Shown here: positions 1-7,900 of the stretch, one piece after another
How the letters are laid out: each line of letters starts with the position of its first letter
Position numbering within the stretch: the stretch's first letter is position 1
Source: Bacteroidota bacterium
GTDB taxonomy: Bacteria; Bacteroidota; Bacteroidia; Bacteroidales; CG2-30-32-10
DNA: 12,427 bases
Reading direction: 5' to 3'
Assembly (NCBI GenBank): GCA_013334735.1
Contig: JAAXXA010000033.1
Location: 1 to 12,427 of the forward strand
The notes under the pieces: model-generated
Seen by the model: the letters and a program-made list of their open reading frames with translations, nothing else
Databases searched by the model: none
Told to the model about the DNA's origin: nothing
Position numbers and translations under genes: made by a program

Positions 1-1563
1 TCGAACTGGATTGCAAACAGTGTATTATTTAACGACGGGAGTAATGTCGGTATAGGAACTGCGAGCCCGGAGTTTAAACTTACACTTGATAAAGGCGCAG
101 CTACCCCTGATGGCGGAATACTCTCAATAGGGACTTATGGTTCCGGAACTGCTTTAGCTACAACGGGAGCAGGTACAAGACTAATCTGGTACCCGAAAAA
201 AGGCGCTTTCAGGACAGGATATGTTGAAGGTACTCAATGGGATGATTCAAATATTGGGAATTATTCTTTTGCTAGTGGCTATAATAGTAAGGCCTCAGGA
301 CTTCAGTCAACCGCAATGGGATATAAAACAAACGCCACCGCTGAAGGAGCAACTGCAATAGGATATTTAACGGACGCTACTTCTCAGGGAGCAACCGCAA
401 TGGGATATTACACCACTGCCAGTGGAAATGTTTCAACTTCAATGGGGTATATGACAACTGCTAGCGCAGATAAGTCCGTTGTTATAGGTCGGGGAACAGA
501 TGCTACACGTTTAGAGAATAATATAGCAAACTCTCTAATGGTGGGGTTTAATTCCACAATTCCTACTTTGTTTGTTGGCACAAGCAGTGGAGCAGGAACA
601 ATTGGTAATGTTGGCATCGGTACAACTACTCCCAACAATCTTTTACAGGTTGCCAATTTAATTGATTTTAACAATACCGACTTAAATACAAAGTTAGGTT
701 ATCAGGCGGGAAAGAATATCGTTTCCGGCGCTCAATATAACACTTTTCTTGGATATCAGGCGGGTCTTTCAAGTGTGGCATCCAGTACAAATGCAGCAGA
801 TAATAATACTGCCGTTGGTTATGGATCCTTCTCCTCCAACACCATTGGCTTTCAAAATACAGCCTTAGGGAGGACTTCCCTTAGCGCCAATACTAATGGT
901 TTCAATAATACTGCTACTGGTTATCAATCCCTTGTTTCCAATACCGAAGGCTATCAAAATAATGCCTCTGGAGTGAATTCGCTCTTTTATAACACCACAG
1001 GCAACAACAATACCGCCAACGGGTTTTATTCCCTCTTTTCCAACGTTACGGGGAGTGGCAATGTGGCATTGGGAGCTTTCGCAGGTAGATATGAAACCCG
1101 TTCCAACTCTTTCTATGTGGATAATCAGGATCGCACAAATGCCGCAGGGGATACAACTAAAGCATTGCTTTATGGAACTTTTGCTTCTGCTTCTTCAGGT
1201 CAGCAGCTTACTGTTAACGGCACCCTTAAAGTTACCGGTTTAATAACTCCAAGAGTAGGAACAATTACAGATGGTTCAGCGCCAACACCGGCAGCGGGCG
1301 CTAATGATATGTTTACCGTTACCGCTTTGGCGCAGGCTGCAACGTTTGCAGCGCCCAGCGGAACTCCCGTTAACGGTCAAAAATTGATTATACGCATTAA
1401 AGACAATGGTACTGCTCAAACGCTTAGTTGGAATGCTATATATCGTGTAGGTGATGTTTCGCTACCTACAACCACAGTTATTTCAAAAACGATGTACTTG
1501 GGATTTATTTACAATTCAGCCGATTCTAAATGGGATTTCGTAAGTTTTGTTAATAATTTCTAA
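1..1563 (+). CDS. Fibrous surface protein with YadA-head-like repeats and tail-fibre-like C-terminus (5' partial)
   Basis: The frame is open from base 1, so the N-terminus, and any signal peptide, lies outside the window; 520 codons are visible before TAA at 1561-1563. In order the protein shows: a GIGTASP element (from about base 52); six 14-residue repeats of the YadA head type with A-x-G-Y and T-x-A-S/T signatures (259-510); a second GIGTTTP element near 616; a Y-Q-A-G/NT-x-L-G segment; five 17-residue N-T-A-x-G repeats (805-1059); and a C-terminal domain of about 100 residues containing GTPVNGQKLIIRIKDNG, a segment I recognise from phage and prophage tail-fibre tips. The whole resembles a trimeric, beta-rich fibre or adhesin (inference). 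No peptidase S74 chaperone and no YadA membrane anchor is visible at the C-terminus. It is followed after one base by the next gene, so the two are probably co-transcribed and translationally coupled. Exact function is unknown. Confidence 0.8.
   Translation, partial: SNWIANSVLFNDGSNVGIGTASPEFKLTLDKGAATPDGGILSIGTYGSGTALATTGAGTRLIWYPKKGAFRTGYVEGTQWDDSNIGNYSFASGYNSKASGLQSTAMGYKTNATAEGATAIGYLTDATSQGATAMGYYTTASGNVSTSMGYMTTASADKSVVIGRGTDATRLENNIANSLMVGFNSTIPTLFVGTSSGAGTIGNVGIGTTTPNNLLQVANLIDFNNTDLNTKLGYQAGKNIVSGAQYNTFLGYQAGLSSVASSTNAADNNTAVGYGSFSSNTIGFQNTALGRTSLSANTNGFNNTATGYQSLVSNTEGYQNNASGVNSLFYNTTGNNNTANGFYSLFSNVTGSGNVALGAFAGRYETRSNSFYVDNQDRTNAAGDTTKALLYGTFASASSGQQLTVNGTLKVTGLITPRVGTITDGSAPTPAAGANDMFTVTALAQAATFAAPSGTPVNGQKLIIRIKDNGTAQTLSWNAIYRVGDVSLPTTTVISKTMYLGFIYNSADSKWDFVSFVNNF
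259..510 (+). repeat. Six tandem 14-residue YadA-head-type repeats
   Basis: Reading in the gene frame, residues fall into six consecutive 14-residue units of 42 bases, starting with NYSFASGYNSKASG. Units 2-5 share the pattern x-x-S/A-T-A/S-M/I-G-Y-x-T-x-A-T/S-x. The last unit is degenerate (SVVIGRG). This period and the A-x-G core match the left-handed beta-roll (Hep_Hag/YadA head) family, which usually trimerises. No indel breaks the register. Confidence 0.8.
805..1059 (+). repeat. Five tandem 17-residue N-T-A-x-G repeats
   Basis: Five exact 51-base units encode 17-residue repeats with the pattern N-T/N-A-x-G-x-x-S-L/F-x-x-N-T/V-x-G-x-x. A partial sixth (NVALGAFAG) follows at 1060. Spacing is perfectly regular although the bases differ between units, so this is protein-level periodicity rather than recent DNA duplication. 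It probably continues the beta-solenoid shaft with a different period from the 14-residue block. Confidence 0.8.
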
Positions 1564-1564
1564 T

Positions 1565-4500
1565 ATGACTAAATTAAAAAAGCTAACAACGGCGGTAATT
1601 ATAATTATTATGACCATTGTTACTGCTCAGGTTCAGGCAAGCACTTGGCTTTCCGGGTATTCATTTCGAAAATCGCTATCTCTTTCCAGTTCATCAGGGG
1701 CTGTTACTAATTACCAGATGAAGTTAACGGTTTACCGTTCTGCAGGCACAGACAATGCATCATCAGTTTACATAGGTACAAAATGCCAATCCGATTACGA
1801 TGATATCAGGTTTGCCAATTCGGATGGCGCAACATTACTGGATTACTGGATAGAAAGTTCAGATGTATCTTCCGCTATTGTTTGGGTAGAGTTTGATTTT
1901 ATTGGCACGAGCGCAACAACTTTTTATATATATTATGGAAATGTTGGAGCTACGGCGGTAAGCAACTTTGATAACACGTTTATATTTGGTGAAACATGGG
2001 AATCTTCCACAAGAAATACTGCAAGGTGGCCATCGGAAGATGCTGGAATTACATATACTATTGATGCTACAAATCATTATTTGGAAGTTACTAATTGCAC
2101 AGGAGGGGGCTTAGCACAATTGTATAGCTCTCTTTGGCATAGCAAATCTTTTTCTATCGGAACAGGCAATTTCAGGTTGGAAGCAGCTTACGGAACAGGA
2201 GGAGCCGCAATTTGGTTTGATAATACTACTAATGCGTTAAATTTTAGCAGTATTCTTTTGGGGACAAGCAGCGCTGATAATGCATATTATTTAAGCCATG
2301 GAGATGGCTGGGCTGATGTTGCGCTTTCATTTGTTGCTTTGGGCGCGGGTAGTGCCGGGACTTACGATGGATCTGCTTCTTCTTTGACTGAGCCTGTGAG
2401 CAGAACTTATATTGCTTACAGAGTCGGTAATGGCGCCAATCAAACAAAAGTTGATATTGATGGAACAAACAGAATTAGCGGGGCAGACAATAATAATCTT
2501 GTAAATTGCCATCTCTTGATACAGAAATACGATAATTATACTCTTAATAGGGTAAGGATTTATGCATTTAAAATTAGAAATTATACCGCTAATGAGCCAA
2601 CGTGGGGAACATGGGGAAACGAAGAATATATAATAACAGGTGTGTTAAACGGTTATACATATCGTAAACAGATTGCAATCGAAGCAAGTACTGATGGATC
2701 TTTGACAAATTACCAGATGAAGTTAACCATTCATCGCACCACGGGCACTGATAGTGGAGCAGATGTTTATGTGGGAACCAAATGTGAATCCGACTATAAG
2801 GATATACGCTTTACAAAATCAGATGGTACAAGTTTGCTCGATTACTGGATAGAAAGCTATGATGCCAGTTCGGCAATAATCTGGGTGGAATTTGATTATA
2901 TTGCTGCGAGTGGAAATACATTTTTTTATCTTTATTACGGAAATGTTGGTGCTGTGGCGGTAAGCAACTTTGATAACACGTTTATATTTGGTGAAACATG
3001 GGAATCTTCCACAAGAAATACTGCAAGGTGGCCATCGGAAGATGCTGGAATTACATATACTATTGATGCTACAAACCATTATTTGGAAGTTGCTAATTGC
3101 ACAGGAGGGGGCTTAGCACAATTGTATAGCTCTCTTTGGCATAGCAAATCTTTTTCAATCGGAACAGGCAATTTCAGGTTGGAAGCAGCTTATGGGACAG
3201 GAGGAGCGGCGATTTGGTTTGATAATACTGCTAACGCGTTAAATTATAGCAGTATTCTTTTGGGAACAAGCAGCGCTGATGATACATATTATTTAAGCCA
3301 TAAAGATGCCTGGTCTTCAGATGCTCGTTCATTTGTTCATTTGGGTGCGGGTACTGCTGGGACTTACGATGGATCTGTTTCTGCTTTGAATGAGCCTGTG
3401 AGCAGAACTTATATTGCATACAGAGTCGGCAATGGCGCCAATCAAACAAAAGTTGATGTAGATGGAACAAACAGGATTAGCGGGGCAGACAATAATAATC
3501 TTGTAAATTGTCATCTCTTGTTACAGAAATACGATAATTATACTCTTAATAAAGAAAGAATTTATGCTTTTAAAATTAGAAATTATACCGCTAATGAGCC
3601 AACGTGGAAAAGCTGGGGAGGTGAGGAACCAACCCAATGGCTTACGGGTTGGCAGTATCGGAAAAAATTTACTGTTGATCAAAGTAAAATTGATGCAAAT
3701 ATAACCGATTTTCCTGTTCTTGTATCACTATCAAGCCCTGATTTTAATTTTAGCAAAGCCCGCTCCGACGGTTATGATATACGTTTTACAAGTTCAGATG
3801 GGATAACTCCTTTAAAATTTGAAAGAGAAAGGCATGACGCCTCATCGGTACAAAAAGCTGAATATTGGGTAAAAGTTCCTTCTATTCTTTCAGATGCGGT
3901 AGTTACTTATTTTTATATGTATTATGGCAAATCAGACGCCACCAACGGAGCAGATCCAACCAATGTATGGGATGCAAATTATGTTGCCGTATGGCACATG
4001 AATGATAAGGTTGGTGATAATTCGAAGGTTTCAGATAGCAAGGCAACATCTGAAGGGACTAAGAAAGGGTCAAATAAACCAGTCGAAGAAACTGGGCAAA
4101 TTGGCAAGGGGCAGAATTTTGATGCGACTTGTAATTACATAAATGGCGGGTCTTCTCCGGCTCTTTGTGGTGATATATTAACAGTAGAAGCATGGATTAA
4201 TCCTATCCACACAGGTTCGATGATTATTACGGCTTGGAATAACACAGGGGAAAGGCCACCTTGTGTTGGATATTGGGGAAGTGATGATGCGATAATTTAT
4301 ATTGGTCCAACCAATTACTATTATGTTGATAACATAAATATTGATGACGCTAATTGGCATAATATCACATTTGTAATTACAGGAAAAGGGCAAAATGATG
4401 TTGACAATTTCAAGATATATGTTGATGGTATAAATAAGCCTGCCACAGAAATTCTAAAAACATCAGTACAAGGTACAAAAACTGTTTGCTATATTGGCGA

Positions 4501-4681
4501 AGCATTAAATGGTGAAGGCTCTTGGTGTTATGCAGGGTTGATGGATGAGGTTCGTATTTCCTCTGGCAATCGCTCCGCCGCATGGATAAAAGCTTCTTAC
4601 TATTCAGGAAATAATACATTATTGACTTTCGGAATTGAAGAAGCAAATCCTTCTCGCGGAAGATTCTTTATCATGTTCTAA
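1565..4681 (+). CDS. Secreted modular protein: three DUF2341 units with ConA/LamG-like domains
   Basis: The product is 1038 residues. I chose ATG 1565, which gives a clean signal peptide: K-rich start, hydrophobic core at residues 8-20, and predicted cleavage after VQA25. It lies one base after the preceding stop. An in-frame ATG at 1547 only adds six residues inside the upstream gene. Mature layout: unit A (28-354) and unit B (about 361-688), each a DUF2341-type segment (CxSDYxDIRF, LLDYWIES, YYGN) followed by an insert of about 220 residues and closed by NEPTWxxWGxEE; then unit C (692-802, GWQYRKKFTVDQ, DGYDIRFTSSDG, FERERHD, YMYYGKSDATNGADP); then a LamG-like domain (803-1010; QIGKGQNFD, LTVEAWINP, IYVDG, GLMDEVRIS). 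It ends in RGRFFIMF. DUF2341 has no established biochemical role. LamG/ConA folds often bind glycans or proteins, so a surface adhesin or sheath component is likely (inference). No type IX secretion C-terminal domain is recognised, so the export route beyond Sec is unclear. Confidence 0.8.
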   Translation: MTKLKKLTTAVIIIIMTIVTAQVQASTWLSGYSFRKSLSLSSSSGAVTNYQMKLTVYRSAGTDNASSVYIGTKCQSDYDDIRFANSDGATLLDYWIESSDVSSAIVWVEFDFIGTSATTFYIYYGNVGATAVSNFDNTFIFGETWESSTRNTARWPSEDAGITYTIDATNHYLEVTNCTGGGLAQLYSSLWHSKSFSIGTGNFRLEAAYGTGGAAIWFDNTTNALNFSSILLGTSSADNAYYLSHGDGWADVALSFVALGAGSAGTYDGSASSLTEPVSRTYIAYRVGNGANQTKVDIDGTNRISGADNNNLVNCHLLIQKYDNYTLNRVRIYAFKIRNYTANEPTWGTWGNEEYIITGVLNGYTYRKQIAIEASTDGSLTNYQMKLTIHRTTGTDSGADVYVGTKCESDYKDIRFTKSDGTSLLDYWIESYDASSAIIWVEFDYIAASGNTFFYLYYGNVGAVAVSNFDNTFIFGETWESSTRNTARWPSEDAGITYTIDATNHYLEVANCTGGGLAQLYSSLWHSKSFSIGTGNFRLEAAYGTGGAAIWFDNTANALNYSSILLGTSSADDTYYLSHKDAWSSDARSFVHLGAGTAGTYDGSVSALNEPVSRTYIAYRVGNGANQTKVDVDGTNRISGADNNNLVNCHLLLQKYDNYTLNKERIYAFKIRNYTANEPTWKSWGGEEPTQWLTGWQYRKKFTVDQSKIDANITDFPVLVSLSSPDFNFSKARSDGYDIRFTSSDGITPLKFERERHDASSVQKAEYWVKVPSILSDAVVTYFYMYYGKSDATNGADPTNVWDANYVAVWHMNDKVGDNSKVSDSKATSEGTKKGSNKPVEETGQIGKGQNFDATCNYINGGSSPALCGDILTVEAWINPIHTGSMIITAWNNTGERPPCVGYWGSDDAIIYIGPTNYYYVDNINIDDANWHNITFVITGKGQNDVDNFKIYVDGINKPATEILKTSVQGTKTVCYIGEALNGEGSWCYAGLMDEVRISSGNRSAAWIKASYYSGNNTLLTFGIEEANPSRGRFFIMF
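1954..2190 (+). repeat. Near-identical insert block, copy 1 (pairs with 2956-3192)
   Basis: Aligned at a fixed offset of 1002 bases (334 codons), this 237-base block differs from 2956-3192 at only three positions (2074, 2090, 2155). The first 120 bases (1954-2073) are identical. It encodes the start of the beta-rich insert (AVSNFDNTFIFGETWESS onward). Upstream, the two DUF2341 segments are clearly diverged in both DNA and protein, and the transition falls at the domain joint. Confidence 0.9.
2956..3192 (+). repeat. Near-identical insert block, copy 2 (pairs with 1954-2190)
   Basis: This is the second copy of the insert block, with 234 of 237 bases matching copy 1. Beyond 3192 similarity continues at a lower level, with many synonymous changes, to about 3600 (YIAYRVGNGANQTKVD, NNNLVNCHLL). 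This indicates either an older duplication of the whole 1-kb unit with later homogenisation of its core, or a more recent conversion tract. Confidence 0.9.
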
Positions 4682-4738
4682 TTAGCGCTTGTACGTAATG
4701 TTGCCAAAAATAAAAATATTGCAAATCGCATAAGTTAA

Positions 4739-4753
4739 TCTGCCTGAGGCAGA
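4739..4753. repeat. 15-base perfect palindrome TCTGCCTGAGGCAGA
   Basis: Seven-base arms TCTGCCT/AGGCAGA flank a single central G in the gap between the two DUF2341 genes, 58 bases after the upstream stop. It is G+C-rich against a very A/T-rich background and lies between two direct copies of ATTGCAAAT (4718-4726 and 4758-4766). No T-run follows, so it is a poor intrinsic terminator. It may be a dispersed palindromic element or a protein-binding site. Confidence 0.5.
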
Positions 4754-4859
4754 GCAAATTGCAAATTTATAAGACTTAGAATTATCAACGCTTATACTGT
4801 TTTTAAAATTTGCACTATATATTTTGATAAGATGAGTTTACAGACGGTCTCTAATTAAC

Positions 4860-4873
4860 CTTGGTAAACCAAG
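4860..4873. promoter_or_regulatory. Inverted repeat CTTGGT-AA-ACCAAG upstream of the second DUF2341 gene
   Basis: Six-base perfect arms separated by two bases lie 53 bases upstream of ATG 4927. The size and position would suit an operator for a dimeric regulator, but no promoter can be placed with confidence around it, so function is speculative. Confidence 0.25.
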
Positions 4874-4926
4874 ACATACTTCATCATTTATTATTGAGTG
4901 TTGGTTATTCGAAATTAATTTATAAA

Positions 4927-7900
4927 ATGAAAATATTAAAAAAACTAACAACCGCAATCATTCTAACTACTTTGATTATTGCCTCTATCCCTGTAAATGC
5001 ATCCACTTGGCTATCCGGGTATTCATACCGGAAATCTCTTTCTCTTTCCCGCTCTTCCGGAGCTGTTACTAATTACCAGATGAAGGTAACGGTATACCGT
5101 TCTGCAGGGACAGATAACGCATCATCGGTTTATGTCGGTACAAAATGCCAGTCCGATTACGATGATATTAGGTTTGTAAGATATGATGGTACTACATTAC
5201 TTGATTACTGGATTGAAAGTTCCGATGCTTCTTCGGCTACTGTTTGGGTTGAGTTTAATTCCATCGGTACAAGTGCAACCACTTTTTATATGTATTATGG
5301 AAATGTCTCAGCAACTGCAGTTAGCAATGGCGCTAATACTTTTATCACCTTTGATGATTTTGAACGGGGCGCAAATGGTGACGAAGTAGGCGGAGCATGG
5401 ACAGAGCTGGCTGGTTCTATGATTATTTCAACAGATCACGCTTATGGTAATACAAGATGTATGAAACTTGTCGGAGGCGCAATGGTGATACCCCAAATTT
5501 CAGTTACAGCTTCGAATAATCAAGCAATAAGATTCAGGGTATGGAAAGAAGATGCCTCTGAAATAAACTTTTATCACGGTAACGGCGTAAAGAGAGTACA
5601 GACTTATATATCTGCTGATGACAATTTAAGATATGAAACAGATGATGCAGGCACAGTTATTACTGGTGCGACATTAACAGTTGACTCATGGCAATTATTA
5701 GAATTTAGAGATTTTACTTATGGTGGCGCTTACACTTTTGATTGGATTAAGAACGATATCTCTATATTAAATAATGGCAATATGTCAACTAATTCGAGTG
5801 CACAAAATCTGGCTTGGCTTTATAATGCTCTAAGTGCTGGCAATGATACCTATATAGATAATTTCATTGTGCGTAACTGGGTGGCAACCGAACCCACTTG
5901 GGGAAGCTGGGGAAGCGAGGAAACAATACCTAGTAATTGGCTATCTGGCTATTCATACCGGAAATCACTTTCCCTTTCACACCCATCTGGGGCTGTTACT
6001 AATTACCAGATGAAGTTAACGGTTTACCGTTCTGCAGGTACAGATAATGCATCATCAGTTTACATTGATACAAAATGTCAATCCGATTACGATGATATTA
6101 GGTTTACGAGATCGGATGGCGCAACATCACTTGATTATTGGATAGAAAGTTCAGATGCTTCTTCGGCTATAGTGTGGGTAGAATATGATTATATTGGTAC
6201 AGGAGCCACTACTTTTTATATGTATTATGGAAATGTTTCAGCAACGGCTGCTAGTAATGGAGCGAATACCTTTATCACCTTTGATGATTTTGAACGTGGC
6301 GCAAATGGTGACGAAGTAGGCGGAGCATGGACCGAACTGGCTGGTTCTATGATTATTTCAACAGATCACGCTTATGGTAATACAAGATGTATGAAACTTG
6401 TCGGAGGCGCAATGGTGATACCCCAAATTTCAGTTACCGCCTCGAATAATCAAGCAATAAGATTCAGGGTATGGAAAGAAGATGCTTCTGAAATAAACTT
6501 TTATCACGGTAACGGCGTAAAGAGAATACAGTCCTATATATCTGCTGATGACTATTTAAGATATGAAACTACAGATGCAGGTGCAGTAAATACTGGCGCA
6601 ATGTTAACAGTTGATTCATGGCAATTATTAGAATTTAGAGATTTTACTTTTAGTGGTACATACACTTTTGATTGGATTAAGAACGATATTTCTATATTGA
6701 ATAATGGGAATATGTTAACTAATTCGGGTGCACAAAATCTGGCATGGCTTTATAATGCTCTAAGTGCCGATAATGATACCTATATAGATAATTTTATTGT
6801 GCGTAACTGGGTGGCAACCGAACCCGCATGGGGAATATGGGGAAGCGAGGGAACTGCTCCTAATAATTGGCTATCTGGCTATTCATACCGGAAATTAATT
6901 TCACTTTCCCACGCTTCCGGTGCGCTTACCAATTATCAGATGAAAATAACAGTTTATCGTTCTACAGGAACTGACAGTGAATCTTCGGTTTATGTTGGAA
7001 CAAAATGTCAATCCGATTACGATGATATTAGGTTTTTTAAATCGGATGGTACAACATTACTTGATTATTGGATTGAAAGTTCAGATGCTTCTTCGGCTAC
7101 AGTTTGGGTTGAGTTTGATTTAATAGGGACGAGCGCGACAACTTTTTATATGTATTATGGAAATGCCTCAGCAACGTCTGTTAGCAATGGGGAGAATACT
7201 TTTAGATTCTTCGACGATTTTACAGGCGCGTTTTTGAATACCACTACTAATTGGAATATAGACGCCGGAGATATTGGTGTGTCGGACAACCATTTGGTTC
7301 TCACCGGAACATCTGGAACCAGAGGAATTATTACTACTAAGACATCTTTTGCTAAACCTATGAGAATGAGGTGGAAAGCTCAAATGTCTAATACTGATGC
7401 GAGCTACTTTCACTTTTCAATTAGCAATAATGCGATTACTCATTATGATCTTTTATATGGAAATGGCTCAAATATGTTTAGAACGTCAGAAGCGGCGGGT
7501 GGTTCAGAATATATTACAGATAATTCTTTTAATGATTTAACGGCGGACAATACTTTCGAAAGAACATGGGATACAGGAATTATAAAAATATATCAAAATG
7601 GTTCTCTGAAAGTAACATCAACTACATATATCCCTACCGAAGATAATGAAATTTATTTAAAAGAAGGAACTGTTGAAGGTAATATTGGTTACGTTGATTG
7701 GGTATTTGCTGCTAATTTTCAATCAACCGAACCTGCTTGGGGAAGCTGGGGAAGCGAGGAACTCATAAATGGTTGGCAATATCGCAGAAAGATAACTGTT
7801 GATCAAACTAAAATTGATGCTGATTTAAACGATTTCCCTTTTCTTGTATCACTTTCTGGTTCAAACTTTAATTTTTCCAAAGCTCGTTCCGACGGATATG

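Noticed and set aside
1264..1563. Prophage tail-fibre gene
   Set aside because: Only the C-terminal domain looks phage-like. The neighbours are signal-peptide-bearing surface proteins and nucleotide-sugar enzymes, with no phage structural or lysis gene.
1547..1564. ATG 1547 as start of the first DUF2341 gene
   Set aside because: It overlaps the end of the upstream gene and adds MLIISN before the signal peptide. ATG 1565 directly after the stop matches the paralogue's N-terminus.
1954..3192. Template/variable repeat pair of a diversity-generating retroelement
   Set aside because: Both copies are coding parts of one gene, the few differences are not concentrated at adenines, and no reverse transcriptase or accessory gene is in the window.
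2244..3514. Paired minus-strand open frames within the DUF2341 repeats
   Set aside because: They occur at the same place in both copies because the sense DNA is duplicated, and they have no coding character of their own.
4805..4826. Possible Bacteroidota-type -7 elements before the second DUF2341 gene
   Set aside because: TAAAATTTG and TATATTTTG each have three rather than two bases between TA and TTTG, and no TTTG sits at the right upstream distance.
4861..4926. In-frame TTG-started extension of the second DUF2341 gene
   Set aside because: It would place 22 extra residues before a textbook signal peptide, and the paralogue has the same MxxLKKLTTA start without any extension. The region also contains an inverted repeat suited to a leader.
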